Below, piece after piece: positions 15,936 to 29,934 of a stretch of 64,000 bases of DNA. A program made the translations under genes and the position numbers. The notes below the pieces were generated by a model. It was not told the origin of the DNA. It ran no database searches and saw only the letters and a list, made by a program, of their open reading frames with translations. The first letter of the stretch is position 1, and the number at the start of each line of letters is the position of its first letter. The DNA comes from Linyphia triangularis (taxonomy: Eukaryota > Arthropoda > Arachnida > Araneae > Linyphiidae): the NCBI GenBank assembly GCA_963978545.1, contig OZ021725.1:90087805-90151804 (forward strand), read 5' to 3'.

Positions 15936-17343
15936 GGATAACATCTATAGCAATTGCAATTTCCAAACAGATGTAAGTTTCAAATTACAAATGTATAATA
16001 CACTAATTACAGTCTTAAAAAACTGAGAATGAATCATTATTTTAAAGGTTCTTCAGTTTTTTCGTTTTTTTTTTAAGTACTGCCAAATATCGATGATCGC
16101 AATAAGTCATAAATTTAAATTAAACCTCAAAGCCAATTACAAAAACAAAATGAATTGCGCAGTGCACACACAATCACAAAAAGCAACCAAACCTGTCTAA
16201 GTATCTTCAAATTCAAAACTCAGAAGTTTAAAAACGAAATTGAATAAGAAATTAAAGGATTGTTCTCGGGAAAGAAAAGAAACAGTATAGTTTGCATAGT
16301 TCTGTTTCAAAACTATTCATTGTCTGTTTTTCGTTCAATTAAAACTTTATCGCAGTTCACACGGATGCTGCCAAGATTTTTTTGATGACTATAGACGGCC
16401 GCACAGATAAAGAAATTCCAATCTTCGCAGTGATTCCTGGGAGAAGTGTTTTGCTGTAAAAAGAAAGCACAATAGCATTTTCAACACCAGAGATACTTTT
16501 TTTTTGTGAAAAACTTAACAATTTAATGCATAATAATGTATTATTTTTCCATATTACTTGATATGCTTAGATTAATTGAAGATCAGAATGTGATTGACCT
16601 CAGCATTTGAAAGAAATTTAAGCTTATTCACGCTTCAATGATTTCAGAAAACAAAACCATTTGATTTCATTCAAACTGCACTTATTATTAATTAGAAAAC
16701 ATCAGAATTCTACGATTATCAACAGGTTGAAGTGTCCAATTAATACTTTAAAAAAATCAATTGGAAATATAGCAACGTATCTCTTAACTTAAAATGTTTA
16801 TGAAGAATCAAATTTGTATATTTAATACGTTGCGTGACACTAAACATACTTTATGTCAAAATGTGGAGTAAAAAATGACTACAAAAAACATTATTAGTGA
16901 GATGTGCTTTGCTATCCATAGCCATAAGTACATAAAAAAAATTAAGCAATTCCGTAAAAATCGTATATTAAAAGAATAAACTACCACAAAAAATCCTACA
17001 AATTTAATTAAAATTTATGGTTTGTGCTTTTAAGAAATGTGATCATCCTCCTGTACCAATGAATCAGCAATCACAGTATATTTCGTCTTTTTAATATCAA
17101 ACACTGTCTACAGAGATACTGTTTTGTAGATAATGTTCTCTAAATACTGGAAAAAGAAGTCCTATTTAAAGTCCGATAGTTGTAACTCACTTTCTAGTGT
17201 AATATTTTTAATTATTTAGAAATCAAATTAAAACTTTCAAATATTAAATAAGATTTCCTTTTCCTGTAGTTAGAGAACATTATTTAAGAAATTATACCTA
17301 TGTAAATCGTATTGTTTGACTTTAAAGCAACGATTTCCCTTTA
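15936..17343. other. AT-rich non-coding stretch
   Basis: No gene or recognised repeat. Confidence 0.5.
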
Positions 17344-17457
17344 TACAAAGTCTTAGTCTCGTTTCATTACAAAACTAAAGTCTTGTTTTATTACAAAACT
17401 AAAGTTTTGTTACATTACAGGCTTTTAAGTCAGTCTTGTTACATTACAGAACAAAAT
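17344..17457 (+). repeat. Minisatellite, 24 bp unit
   Basis: Three 24 bp units beginning TACAAA (17344, 17368, 17392) carry TAAAGTCTTGTTTCAT-like sequence. They are followed by a longer 29 bp variant (from 17416) and a partial unit beginning TACAGAAC. The boundaries are clear because each unit ends in CAT or TAT just before TACA. Confidence 0.8.
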
Positions 17458-17479
17458 ATTTTGGAGTATAGGATTTACA

Positions 17480-18120
17480 ATTTTAAAAGGCCCATCACAC
17501 GAGTTATTCCTCGCCATTCCTTTCTTTCCCCAACTTGACACCGCTTTGTTATCCCAGACGCATTCCTTCAGAGCTTTCGATAACAATCGCTGAAGAGAAG
17601 TCGCAAATGAATTCCAACCGAAAGGTGGGAAAATGAAAGGAAAATATAATAAACGCAGCCGTTCTCTCCTAAAAAAAAGGGTAAACATTTCTCTTCCCCA
17701 CCAAGACCCCTCTTGCAAGGGAAGTAATCGCAAAAAGGTCATCCAGCTAGAATGGTTGACCATGACCTTCATAATGTGCCTGCCCATTCAACACCGAGGC
17801 AATGTCAAGGGAGAAAGACCATTTCAAGTGTAAAGAGGAACGAGGTTTGTTCCTGTCCAACTTCTCAGCTCCTTGTTGTGTTTCTTTCTCTTTTTTTTTT
17901 TTATTATTTTTTTTTTATTTATTATTTTTAGGTTTTTCTTTTTTTTTATTGGCAACACCTGGATGCGAGTGTGAGGGGCATTGCCTATTCTTTCTTCCTC
18001 AACCGCCAATGAACATTTTAGTGTGATGGTGGAATTATGGATAAAGAAGGGGTGGGAGTGTTTGACGGGTGACGTTTTCGGACAGGGAGATTAATTCGAG
18101 GAGTTGTTGTTGTTACTTAT
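17480..18120. promoter_or_regulatory. Island D with skew switch
   Basis: The stretch 17490-17720 is C-rich (TTTCCCCAACTTGACACC, CTCTTCCCCACC) and 17950-18110 is G-rich (GAAGGGGTGGGAGTG, GACGGGTGACG). A pyrimidine tract with a long T run sits between them at about 17880-17950. A 120-codon minus-strand frame crosses the C-rich part but shows no known motif and is probably compositional. This is a candidate regulatory element of the same class as the other islands. Confidence 0.3.
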
Positions 18121-19425
18121 AGTAGTCAAGGTTTAAAGATGGTATTCTCGAAAAATGTAACGTACTGTTGTCAGATGTGATTGGGAATGGCCAAGTCTTG
18201 AATTAAGGATTATTTTACGTTTATTTGGGCAACTTTTTGCGATCCGCAGATAAGCGTAATGCTATTATGTGGTCAACTTGTGTTTTACATCAAGCACATC
18301 CATTTGCATTTTGGTGAATAATTAACACAATGGTAATTGTTAGCTATAATAAATATGTTTATTTTATAAAGAACAATATATTAGCAAACCTATCTTGAGC
18401 TGGTATAAAATTACGCTTTTACCTACTATATGTATAAAGCCGTCAAAATAAAACAAAAGAAAGGTTATTGTTAGTTCATTATCTTGTTATTTGCTATGGC
18501 ACCAGCCAACTTCCACCTTCATAAAAGTTAAGATTTCAAACTCCTTTCAAGGATAAAACTTCTAACACGTTCACCAATATTCATTCAGTATAAATAAATA
18601 AAATACACAAAACTATCATAAGTTTGAGAGACAAATAGGATATTTTTATTTAAATTTATATATGTACTATATGCCTTTTACTATAAGCAAAATTATTTTC
18701 CGCCAAACTGATTTTTTCTTAAATAAAATATTTTCACTAAAAAGATTTAAGTTTCACTGAACTTTCACTCAAGAATAAGACTCGTACACTATTTAGTTCT
18801 AGGAAAAGATTGGAGTATTTAGAAAAAGAAGTTTCAACAAAAGAAAAATAATAAATTTTAATTATGAATTCTTCAAACTAAAATCAATGTTTTCCATTTT
18901 TCTCTCAAAACATCTACACATGCAAGCACAAAAAAAAAAAAAAAAAAGTATAATACTCTTGAGAATTATAACTAGAAATATAAATAGTCGATATTACGAA
19001 TAAAAAGCAATAAACTTGATTCTGTACTCTGACAGACTGATTTCACTCATGCATCACAAGGTAAATAATTTCTCCGTTCTAAACACTCCGAGCCATTATG
19101 TACAGAACCACGTAAAGGGTGCATTTTATTACAATCCGAAAGGCAAAACTTTGAATATTATCTTTCCCTATCCAAACCCATTTGACACCCTTCAACAGTT
19201 CCACATTCTAAACAACTCCTTTAGACAACCAACAGCCGAATGCAATGTGAAAATGGCGTTGTACCACGACTTAAACAAACAACTAAAATCAGAGTAAAAT
19301 GAAAAAAGTTTCTGGAAATTAAAATCGTTGAAAGTTTAGCTTAAATTTTTTATTTCCCTCTCATCACATATGTTGGAATTATATCAAGTAATTATTTAAA
19401 TTTCAATTGATGTTATACACGACCA

Positions 19426-19461
<36 letters not shown>

Positions 19462-19765
19462 AGCTACCAATTAATCAAAATGTATTTATTCGACGTTAAA
19501 ATGATCGAACACATTTGGCAAAGAATACATAAGGTCATGATTTTTTGTCCGTTGCCGAGATAAGTGACATCATGAGTATAATTCCCCTCAGTAATAGTCT
19601 ATTTAATTAATATATTAGCAGCAACAAAGTTTTAATTTGCAACTACAAAATAAGTTTTGAAACTACCATTATAAAATAAAAGAAAATACCATGTGCATTT
19701 ATAATATGATAAAAGACTGCTATAAAAATCCTTCAATCTTCAAAAAGTTTTATCTCTGGATAATA
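18121..19765. other. AT-rich stretch with 34-base A run
   Basis: No gene supported. An A homopolymer spans 19427-19460, and a shorter one lies near 18930-18947. A 93-codon plus-strand frame at 19016-19297 has no recognisable motif. Confidence 0.5.
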
Positions 19766-20430
<665 letters not shown>

Positions 20431-20459
20431 TAGACTAGATTAGAGGTTGTACTTAAATT

Positions 20460-20960
20460 GAATCCGTTTTCAGGAACAGCAAGAAAGCACCCGTCAAAAC
20501 AACAACCTCACGTGCGTTTGTTTGGGCTCGTCGACTACCCTCCATTTCTCTTACTTTACTACCCACTTTCGCTAAAGGAAAGAGCGAGAGAAGAACACAG
20601 AAAATAGGACGATAGTGCGGTCACGTGAGTGGATGGATGTGTGGTTTGTTAGGGGGGGTTGACCGGTGTCCAGCCAATATCGACTCACCCAGTCCGTCTC
20701 TCCTGGTTCTTACTACATCCTAGTAACCTTGACCTATACTGGACTATTTCCTTCTGACTCTCTGCTGTTTCATTCAGAAGGGCTCTGTGAGAAAACGAAG
20801 AGGGAAAAGGCCACAGTTGGTTTCTTTTCTTTTTTTTATACACATATATTCTGCAGCCTTATCCCTGATAGAATGATTTCTTTATTTTCCACTCTTTCTT
20901 TCACCTTCTGTGGAGTTTTTTTTCTTCTCAGACTCTTCACAGATCAGTGATTGCCATTTC
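20460..20960. promoter_or_regulatory. Island E with paired E-boxes and CCAAT
   Basis: The left part, about 20490-20570, is C-rich and the part at 20600-20670 is G-rich. CACGTG E-boxes stand on each side of the switch (20509-20514 and 20622-20627, the latter inside TCACGTGA). A CCAAT word follows near 20675. The right part then turns pyrimidine-rich. A 94-codon frame at 20666-20950 has no known motif. Candidate regulatory element. Confidence 0.35.
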
Positions 20961-21325
20961 ACTGTGTGAGCTGCTAAATGAGATGCGAAGAAAGGATTTA
21001 ATTAATGTTGGAATTGGAAGAAAACGAAATTTCCCTTGAAAGGCATGCAGCGTTTAAATATGGGGTCAATAGGATTAAGTTTTCATTACGTGAATGTAGT
21101 AAAAGTACTTATAAATAATGCGAAAAAGTCAAAGAACTCATACAAATTAAAATGAAAACTATTGTAAAATTGAAAAGTCTTTACTCATGAGGCACTCTTT
21201 TTTTTTTTTTCTTCTTTTTTTTTTTTTTTTCATTCTTTTTTTTTTTCAATTTTTACTGATTCATTATGTTGTGGGAAATAAAATATGAGATATTATGGGA
21301 AAAGACATTTGCTATGTCTCCTTCC
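20961..21325. other. AT-rich stretch with T-rich tract
   Basis: No gene. A T-rich tract broken by single C bases spans about 21198-21246. Confidence 0.5.
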
Positions 21326-21670
21326 TTAGGTAGGTAGGGCAGAAGTATTAGCCAATGTTGGACATTGAGTTTTTTTAAAATCAGTCAACCCTGGCCGAAA
21401 CTCGAGCATCATTTCAAAATACACGATTTTTTTAAATATATAGAGAGAAAGATAAAAAACACAGCAAAACATATTTTTTAGCCCTCCATGTTTTCTTATA
21501 AAAATATATTTCAATTTTAAAACTCTTCATCAACATTTCAAAACTTTCAGTATATTTTATCCAGCATTTGACGAGATTGGCCAAGATTCGTAACAACGGC
21601 CAGTCTATAATGGTCCACATTAGGATTAATCAATGTCGAGCGATATTGGCCAGCGAAGGTATGCTAATGG
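21326..21670 (+). mobile_element. Interspersed repeat family 1, copy 1
   Basis: Three copies exist in the window (also 24680-25010, and 34870-35217 in reverse). Shared blocks in order are: a start near CAGAAGTATTAGCCAA, CTGGCCGAAACTCGAGCATC, TTTCAAAATACACGA, an AT-rich centre with TTCTTATAAAA, CAGTATATTTTATCCAGCAT, GTAACAACGGCC, and GGATTAATCAATGTCGAGCG ending near TTGGCCAG. The ends look weakly inverted, suggesting a non-autonomous DNA transposon of about 345 bp. No frame is encoded, and the target duplication was not resolved. Confidence 0.7.
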
Positions 21671-23929
21671 GATCGTTTTTGCGATGTTTTATTTTTTGTG
21701 CGTTTCATTTCAATGTAAAAAAAAGCTATAAATAAGTATAAATAAAAATCTAATAAATAACTGATTTCTATCTTCGATCTTCCTTTACGCTATTTACGAA
21801 AAAATACAAATTTTACTCTTTTGAAGTGCTACTGACTGGGACTTTAATTTTTTTACCTGAAAGTTCTCTTTGAATACAATCGCTCAAGTCACAAAAAATA
21901 ATTTTTAAAAACTTTAAAACTATAAATATTCCCCGATAGAGGGCAGGAGTTACAAAAGCCCAAAACACACAGTAACTTTTTAGGACACTATCCAGAAAAG
22001 TTTCTTGCTCAATCTTCTTTCCAAAACAATACAAGATTTTGCAATTAATTGTTCACTTTCCAACAACTTTTTGAAAACTATTTAAAATAAAAGTACATCA
22101 AAAGATACAATTTTAAAAATTCATTCGGAGAACAGATCCCTGGAAATACATTAAAAAATCAATTACTCGTGTTTTTTTGTGTCACTAGATGCCGCTACAT
22201 ACTTTGAAAGCGGGGGTGGATCGATAACCTAGGAGGGGGACACATTTATTTATATTTTTTATGAAAAATTACAGTATCGGAAACAAATCTTGCAAAGATA
22301 AACTATTTTTTAGGTAGATCAAAAGTTTTGCGCCTGCTTGTTTGCAGCGCCGCAAAGATACTTCGTATGACAGCAAAAGTACATTTACAGTTGATTAAAC
22401 AGGCAAATGATTATCTCCGAAGTAACTCGGTTGAGAAAAAACTAACATGAATAAAATATGTTGAAAAGTTGAGAAGATTTAAAAAAGAAAAAAGCATCAA
22501 TATATCAATTCGAGTAATAATTATTTAATTTGCAACTGTTTTGCGATTGTGTGTTTGCTGCTGGATAAGGTTGTTACGTTTGACAATAACATTATTTTTA
22601 TTCGTGAAAAGAAAGGGATTTATGCAGATGCTTGTCTTCACAAATAACTTGGATCATCTCGCACCAACTTTTATGTAAAAAAAAAAAAAGAATATGTTTA
22701 AAGTTTAAAAAATAGTGTAGTTTTGAAAATAAAAAGGAGAAATTTCAATAATTGTTACAGTAATTCTTTAATTAGTGTTGATTTACAATTTTAGGCTTTT
22801 GTGTTGGATGTTCCATGCAAACAGATTTTTATATCGGTAGAGGTAGGATTATGTGGATGATTATCTACCAGAAATTACTTAGATCATCGTGAAGTAACAT
22901 TAAAAAAATTGTTTGAAAGGAGGGAATATAATGTAATTTGTAAATAATTATTTATAAAAAACTTCTTATTTAGTTAAGTTGACCAGCAAATTAGCTCCTG
23001 AGTGTTTACTCACATGAAGTAAAAGAAGTATGACATGGTAATTACTTTTACAGAAATTCTAAAAGACAGGTAAATTTACGATTTGTGAGACAATGTTCAT
23101 TAAAAATAACTTAGTTTCCTATGAGTTGCGAAAATAACGTGATATAAGGAAGGTGTTTTTTTTTGTTTGTTTTTTAAAACCATATGAGAAATAATGCGGG
23201 GAAAAACATTTTCGCTTCGGGATGTGTCATTATTGAAAATGAATGTGTTTGTAACAAAAACACAATGCATATGGAATGGCGGAAAAGGATAGCTAAGTGA
23301 CATAATTATTTCAATTCCCTTTTATATTAAATTTATTGCGCTTCAAATTTTATTGTTGCTTTTTAAATTGTATAATTTGATGCAATTTCATAGCATCTAA
23401 GAACAGGGTTTAATATTTAATTGTAGGGTTGAATTTTTCCTCATTTGATGTATTCTATTGAACTATATTATTAACCATTATTATTATTATAATAGCTAAC
23501 AATCTGCTATTCTTTAGGTTAAAAAACAAATGCTAACGTGAACATTTAGCCATTATCTTTCATAAATTAACTTATGAACTTAACTTAAAGGAACAACTTC
23601 AGGCAATTATTCTTCATAAAACAAAAATCATGTTAAAATTTGTATCAATTTCACACCTTATGTTTTACATAATTTACTTGAAAGTACATATAATCTTTCT
23701 TAGTAAAAATTAGTTACATTTTTCAAAATTAATAATAATAACAATAATAATAATAGAATAGTTGATGCTTTTTTTCCCTGAAATTTTCTTCAGATACTAA
23801 AATCTAAAATTATGGTGACAATCGAATTTTAAATCACTAGATGGCTTGGATCAATCCCAAACTATATTTTAATTTTTGTAGTAATATGAAATTATTTTTT
23901 GTCTTGACTACGCAGCAATCAATATCCAA
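21671..23929. other. AT-rich non-coding stretch
   Basis: No gene seen. A GC-richer spot near 22200-22245 (AAAGCGGGGGTGGATCG) and a homeodomain-type cluster of TGATTA words near 22390-22412 are the only distinct spots. Confidence 0.45.
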
Positions 23930-24420
23930 CTAAAGTAAATTACCGACCGGTCAATACTTCGGTACAATTAGACTTATATCACGCTTGCCGCGAAACAGGG
24001 TTGTCACAATTGGATCAATCGCAGATATTGCAATGGCTCAAAATGGAGGAACGGGCCTTTGTCAACACTGGTCCCGAAGTTGTATAAACAATAAGAGATC
24101 TTAACACGTGAAGGGAAATTGGTTTAGGCCAAAGTAATGAAACGCTTTTTCATTAAGGGGAAAGCGAAGCCTCCTAAAAACTAAGCATGCAAATCGGTCA
24201 CGGAACGAAATCTTTTTGATTGTTGTTTTTAAGCATTGTCAATGACACGCTATTGGAGACGCCAGAGGCTGCAATGACTGAGGTCCTAGAACACCAGAGA
24301 ACATGGCCGAATTATGCTAATCAGTTTCTGAAGGAGAATGGTGTATATATCTCTAAAGTTCATCTCACTTTTTACAACTTCTTACAAATAGTGCAGCAAT
24401 GGGATGTTTGATTAAAAAGT
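23930..24420. other. Moderately GC-richer patch, unassigned
   Basis: The composition rises over 23940-24310 (CTTGCCGCGAAACAGGG, GAGGAACGGGCC). A 63-codon plus-strand frame at 24220-24411 has protein-like composition but no motif, splice context or upstream promoter that I recognise. It could be an old mobile relic or a regulatory patch. Confidence 0.3.
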
Positions 24421-24679
24421 GAAGATTATGTTTTACTTTTTTTAATAAAAGTTAATGAAGTACGTAAATTAATGAATATGCTTTAGAATAGACTTTACCA
24501 AACTTGTTTTATCCACTTATTAACCATTGATGATATATCATAACACATGTTTTTCAAAGTCACTACATACTTATTTGACTAGTACCTTTTAACGAGTCCA
24601 GTAAAGATTCATTCAAAGAAACACTTTTTCGTAACTTCTTGTAAAATTTAATAAAAGAATATTTTATATTCAATCTCAG

Positions 24680-25010
24680 GTATCACAGCAGTAATGGCCA
24701 AAGTTGGAAACAGGGGTTTTGGAAGATTGGCCAATTCTGGCCGAAAACCTGGCATCATTCCAAAATCCACGATTTTAAAAATAAAAAAATAAAACATTTC
24801 AAAAGTATTACAAAACATATATGGTTGCCATCCATCCTTTCTTATAAATAAAATATTTTATTCTTACAACTGTGCCTCAACCTCAAAACTCCCAGTATAT
24901 TTTATCCAGCATTGGGCAAGATTTGCCAATAGCTGTAACAAAGGTCGGTTTACAACGTTCTTTGGCCATTGTCTAGAGATTGTTGATTTGGCCATTGTCG
25001 ACTCCCCATT
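24680..25010 (+). mobile_element. Interspersed repeat family 1, copy 2
   Basis: Aligns by eye with copies at 21326 and 34870. It starts at CAGGTATCACAGCAGTAATGG, includes TTCTGGCCGAAAACCTGGCA, TTCCAAAATCCACGATTTT, CAGTATATTTTATCCAGCAT and GTAACAAAGGTCGGTTTACA. The distal end carries additional TTGGCCATTG words (24962 and 24990) and continues less clearly to about 25020. Confidence 0.7.
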
Positions 25011-25189
25011 GCGGTGGTCAAAGTTGTTGTACTACTGAGGATGGTGTAAAACTAATTTTGAAACTCTCCCTTTGTTTAAAAAAAAAATATGAAATTCAGT
25101 TTTACCCTAAGAGTTTGTTTTTAAATACAATCTTAATCATAACAAAAGAAATCTACTTCAAAAGCAGAATATGAAAAGCAAACTTACTT

Positions 25190-25930
25190 AGATGAATTGG
25201 AGAACCAAACTCAACTCCAAATCCATGATGCATAAAACAATCTCTTCCAAGTTTTTTTTTCTTTTTTTTTTCTTTTCTTGTTTAAGAGTGATAGAGAATA
25301 CTTATCCAAAAATGTTCACTGATAAACACAATCCCTTGTCCACCTTAATCCATGTCTTCTCTAACCCTACAGTTCATTACCCTTCAGTCTGTGCCACGGA
25401 CACCAACAAGGCACTTCTGGAAATGCACCTACAGTCTCTTTTATCACTTCCAAGGAAATGGCAAAGCGAGATACTTTTACAGCCAGGGATACGCTGTGTT
25501 TACACAAAATCCGATAATCTATCTCGAGCGAGTTGAGGTGTACGAACTGCACACGTGCAGACGACGTCCAAAAAACACTGGCGGACATGGAAAGCATGTT
25601 TAGATCTCCCACCCCCGCCCAAGTGGCCTTCCATCAGGGATTGCCAGAGATAAAAAGAAGTGACTGGAAAAAAAGAATCCAACCCCCCCTGCTGCCGGCA
25701 TCCATCTATCCCCAACTAGAAACAGACAAGACTCTCCCCCTCCTTAAAAACATTCCCCATTGCGGTGGCTTGACAAGTCGACCCCCCAAATTCCAGAGCA
25801 AGAGATATATTATCGACACTTCTTAATTCCAGCTGGGCTCTTTCAAAATGCATCGGGGGGTTAATGCCATTTGCCTTTAGAAAACATAATGCGGATGAGT
25901 CATTGCATTTTTTCATTACGATTGTACACT
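25190..25930. promoter_or_regulatory. Island F, long C-rich arm
   Basis: A long C-rich tract (25320-25830, with CCACCCCCGCCC and CAACCCCCCCTG) ends in a short G run at 25855-25862. Several overlapping frames of 80-114 codons are open on both strands here at once, which is what a C-rich tract with few stops produces. None carries a motif I know. One CACGTG is at 25552-25557. It resembles the other skewed islands, but the G-rich arm is weak. Confidence 0.3.
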
Positions 25931-28803
25931 GAAGGAATGTGAATCAGTGTTTTTCATATAGATATTTTGCTGTTGTTGTTTTTCCTTTATCTTCAGTGAC
26001 GCTATGTTGAATTGTATGAATTGTATTTAATTAAAGTAAGAATGATTATTTTAAAAATTATTTAAAGAAAAAATCCAGACGGGTTACATACCTTTAAAAG
26101 TGTACGTGCGTTAATATCGCTTACTTTCAGAAGGAAAAATCTCTAGATCGTTCATTATATTCTTTCATTAGTCTTAAACACTGCGAATCAGTGTTACTGT
26201 TACCGAATATTATTTTTCAACGAGGGTGATATTAATTTATGTTTTATTTAATGATACTTAATAAATAATATAGCTTGTGATAGTCGTGGTGTGACAAATT
26301 AAGTCTATTTAACTCCGAATTGTAGCCTTTGAAAGATATAATAAGCATGACTCATTGCACTTTTTCACATCCTTTGAACACTGAAATTGTATTAATCATT
26401 GCTATTGATATAATAAAAGTATCAAATTTTTCACCATTAGAAGATGTTATTATACTTTTATTTCACCATAAAATGTTATAATTTGACATATCATAATATT
26501 CTCATAAAATTTTCAAGAAATAGACGTCCCAAATCGAACAAAACACGTCTACGAAATGCGGGGGGGGGGGGGGAGAAGAAGAAAAAAAAACATTTATTCC
26601 ATAAAAATTAATTTCCTAATATTACATCAAATTTCAATTCCAATAAATTTTTGTGTTGTCTGTAATTAAAGTGTAATTACAGTTCGATAATTCACATTAA
26701 AGTTACACATTTTCAATCATCCAAATCCATCAATCCAAAAACAAATAAAAAGTCATTGTTTTTTGAAAATAACTGCCTTAATGTGAAATTAAAACGTTTT
26801 CCATCTTTTTAAAATTACTTTAAGTATCGTAACTGCTTTTTGCGTTTGAATGACTCATATGACCAGCCAAGACCAGCCAATGACCCTTGACCAGCCAAGA
26901 CTAGTTTACATAGAAAAGTCGATTTAAAAGGGTTACAGACTGGAAATCACAAATAAATAATAATTACATGATATGACTGCGAAAGATGTGCTAAACGATA
27001 TTCAAACATATTCGAAAGGAATTATACTATAAAAATCCTCACAATATAAGAGGTTGATATAGGATATAAATATAAATATATATAACCGTCTAGCCTAAAG
27101 GTGACATTTCACGATTTTGTTTGGTATTGTGAATATTGTATCCCCCATAGCAATATAAATTTAATGTCTTTAAGGTCTAGCCTACGCCCATTTGACGATG
27201 TTGGTGATCAAAATTATGCAGGCCATATATGAGAGACAATAACGGTTTTGTTTAATTTCATCATACCGAATATCAACCGGACGCACCAATCTGATCAAAC
27301 GTATCTATGCAATCTATGTAAGTGATAGTATATGAAGTATAATAATTTGTTTTTTCTCCTCAAAGATCGTCAACTACTTATCATCCAGAAATATAATTAT
27401 TATAATTCAAAGCAAATTAAAGAAAACACAAGTGTACTTGTCTCCATTGAAGAATTTTGCAAGCGTCTTCCAATCGTAGAAAATCTTACTAAACTATCAT
27501 ACGCAACTGAATGAAGTATATAATATAAAAAAACACTATTAAGTGTTTCCGATGAGATTTTATACATGATATAGCAGCTAAGAAAGAAATAGCAGAGACT
27601 TAATCCGAATAAGTTATTCGTAAAACCACTTAAAAATGGACGAAAGAAATCATTTTAAGAAAGTATAAAGAGAAAACCATTTCCAAGGTCAATATTTCAA
27701 CTGAGGATTTTTTGATTTTTATTTTTTAAACTATCTTTCTTAGCTCGAAGTATTCGTTAAAATAATTTGGATACAATTTTTGGTTTGTTAAGTTTTCAAG
27801 ATGTTTGTGGAAAGAGTTTGAAAATAAGCTTTGATTTATAAATGTATTTTATGTATTGCTCTCCCCAAATGTGTTTTTTTTTCTCTGCTTCTATTATAAG
27901 AAAGTTTTGTAAAAGCTGAGCAATATTATCATTAATGAAAAAATAAATACGTAATAAAAAGAGTTGATTACTATTGTGTGACGAATTTCATAAAATATTT
28001 ACATAGTATGTTTACAAAAGATGATAAAGTTTACTTTACAATCCATATTCATATATTCCATTAACGCTTAGTACACGTATTGAATAGAAGAAATAAGAAT
28101 TCTAGATGAAGTTTAAAATAAGAACAAAAAAGCGAATGGGAAATGCAAAACATTTATGGTAAAAAAGCCGGCATAGAAATATACACACATCTAAAGTTTA
28201 CGGTTACCATTTTATAAAGATTAGAATTAAAATAAGTTTGACTCTGAAATTGTTGCAAACAACAAGAATTACAACAGGTTTTAAAACTAGATGAAAGGTT
28301 TTGGGGATAGGTATCGTAAACTCTCACGCATGCACCAGTGGAGTTCTCATAGCAAAATAAACAAACACTGAGCATTACAAAATTCAACTCTTTTTTTTTT
28401 TTTTCAAATTCAGAGAAAAATTAAAAAATGTGTTTGTAAAACTACTTTTGAGCTTTGCTTACACGTAAGTCAATCATTCCAAACTGCAAACTAAGCTTCT
28501 GGAGTTAGTTTACAATACATTTTTACGATAAAAAGAATTTAAAACGTTCAAGTAAGTTTAAGTAAACACATAAAATATTCAAGATGAGGGGGAAAAAAAT
28601 TAAAACAAAGCGATATGAAATTGAATGTCTTAACCAGTTTTTTTCGGTATCACACTGAAAATTGTTCGTCGTTTGTTAACCTCTCGAAGTCATATTTATA
28701 CAATTAAAAATATATTAACACTGACATAAAGGCTGAATGTTTGCTGTACATGTTTCTGAACATTAAGAATTTTAGACTTTTATATAAATCTTTACTATAT
28801 GAC
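25931..28803. other. AT-rich stretch with G run and short direct repeats
   Basis: No gene. A 14-base G run lies at 26560-26573, and three GACCAGCCAA words are at 26861, 26871 and 26889. The part 27060-27300 is slightly GC-richer. Frames of 60-77 codons show no motif. Confidence 0.5.
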
Positions 28804-29143
28804 CATGGATGCCGCCAAGGGGGTACACTTACACCTCCGTGGATTTTGAAAATTAAATATAATGCAGAGAAAAGCTGTATGATTCACTGGAAGTATAGAA
28901 GTATGAATTAGGTTTTAAAATATTCAATGAATAGGAAATGTAATACATTTATATTTATTAAAATTTGATTAAGATATCCAATTAAACGCTCAAACCCGGA
29001 GGGCTTAGAACTTTTGTCGGGGCCGGGAATATATCCATTTGAAAAATCAAGGTTAAAATAAAAAAATAAAGAAAAATAACCGCCTTTGCACCCCCTTGGG
29101 TGTAATCTGCACCTTTTTGAAAATAAATATGCCGGCGTCCATG
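28804..29143. mobile_element. Interspersed repeat family 2, copy 2, with terminal inverted repeats
   Basis: The ends are CATGGATGCCGCC (28804-28816) and GCCGGCGTCCATG (29131-29143), inverted repeats matching at 11 of 13 positions. Between them lie AAGGGGGTACACTTACACC, GTATGATTCACTGG, an AT-rich centre and TGCACCCCCTTGGGTGTAA. The right two-thirds align with 15178-15363. No transposase frame is present. A 340 bp element with such ends suggests a non-autonomous DNA transposon; the superfamily is not assigned because no clear target duplication was found. Confidence 0.6.
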
Positions 29144-29326
29144 TACATGATATCGTAACTCATAACATGCGAATTGATTCTGATGCTATTTTCATGCGAA
29201 AGGTATTGTCTCAAAGCTATCTATTCAAGCGTACTATTTAGTTTTTCTAACTATACAATTGTATAATATCATATGCTGTTGTTTTGACCAATTTAAATTC
29301 ATTGTAACATTTCTTAGTGGGTTCGT

Positions 29327-29530
29327 CCCAAAAGAAATCTGCCGACCAAACGGTATAGTGGTTAGCGTACTAGCTTCTAGACCGCGAGGTTGCGGGCTCG
29401 AGTCCAGTGTTAGGCATGGATGTTTGTAAATGTGTGTTGGCTTGTCTAATGACGAATGTTTCGGCGCATTATAGCCCTCGTGTTGCTGACGGCGCCAGAT
29501 AATCTGAAAACAACCAACCCAAAAGAAATC
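29327..29530 (+). mobile_element. tRNA-derived SINE, copy 2, with 13 bp target duplication
   Basis: The element spans about 29340-29517. CCCAAAAGAAATC flanks it exactly at 29327-29339 and 29518-29530. The tRNA-like head has TAGTGGTTAGCG and a B box with one change (GGCTCGAGTCC, about 29396-29406), followed by the same body as the minus-strand copy at 2971-3147, including AATGACGAATGTTTCGGCGC and a terminal CAACCAAC tail. The intact duplication suggests a fairly recent insertion. Confidence 0.85.
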
Positions 29531-29934
29531 CAATGTAAAATAAATTATATTTTTATAAACGTGCGATAAATATACGACTTTTTCTTGATGTTTTTATTTT
29601 TATTGTATATGTAGTATGGTTACATTCGTGTTTACTAATAACATAATCTGTTGTGAATCAAGGTCTTTCAACCCTGTTTCCGATATCTTTAAAAACTCGT
29701 AAAAAAAAATTCCCCGCTGATCTAACATTTTCATCCTACAATTTCGGGAATAGGCATGTCCTATTCCTAAATTTAACCACTTCGTCACAAAGTAGTTAGA
29801 CCATCCTGAACAGATGTGTTGAAAGATAGTAAATAAAGCCAATTTTTTATTTCTTTGTGAGAACTTCCGACTGTCTATTTTTGCCACTTATAAAGTGATG
29901 AGCACAACCAAATACGACTCGTAATTTTGAGCAT
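29531..29934. other. AT-rich stretch with unassigned minus-strand frame
   Basis: A 95-codon minus-strand frame at 29600-29887 has no recognised domain, no promoter and no splice context, and is left unassigned. Otherwise nothing is seen. Confidence 0.4.

Noticed and set aside
17425..17787. 120-codon minus-strand frame
   Set aside because: No recognised motif, overlaps an opposite-strand frame, and lies in the C-rich arm of an island where stops are scarce.
25192..25916. Six overlapping frames on both strands as possible exons
   Set aside because: Several frames open at once in a C-rich tract with few stops, with no domain motifs and no consistent splice or start context.
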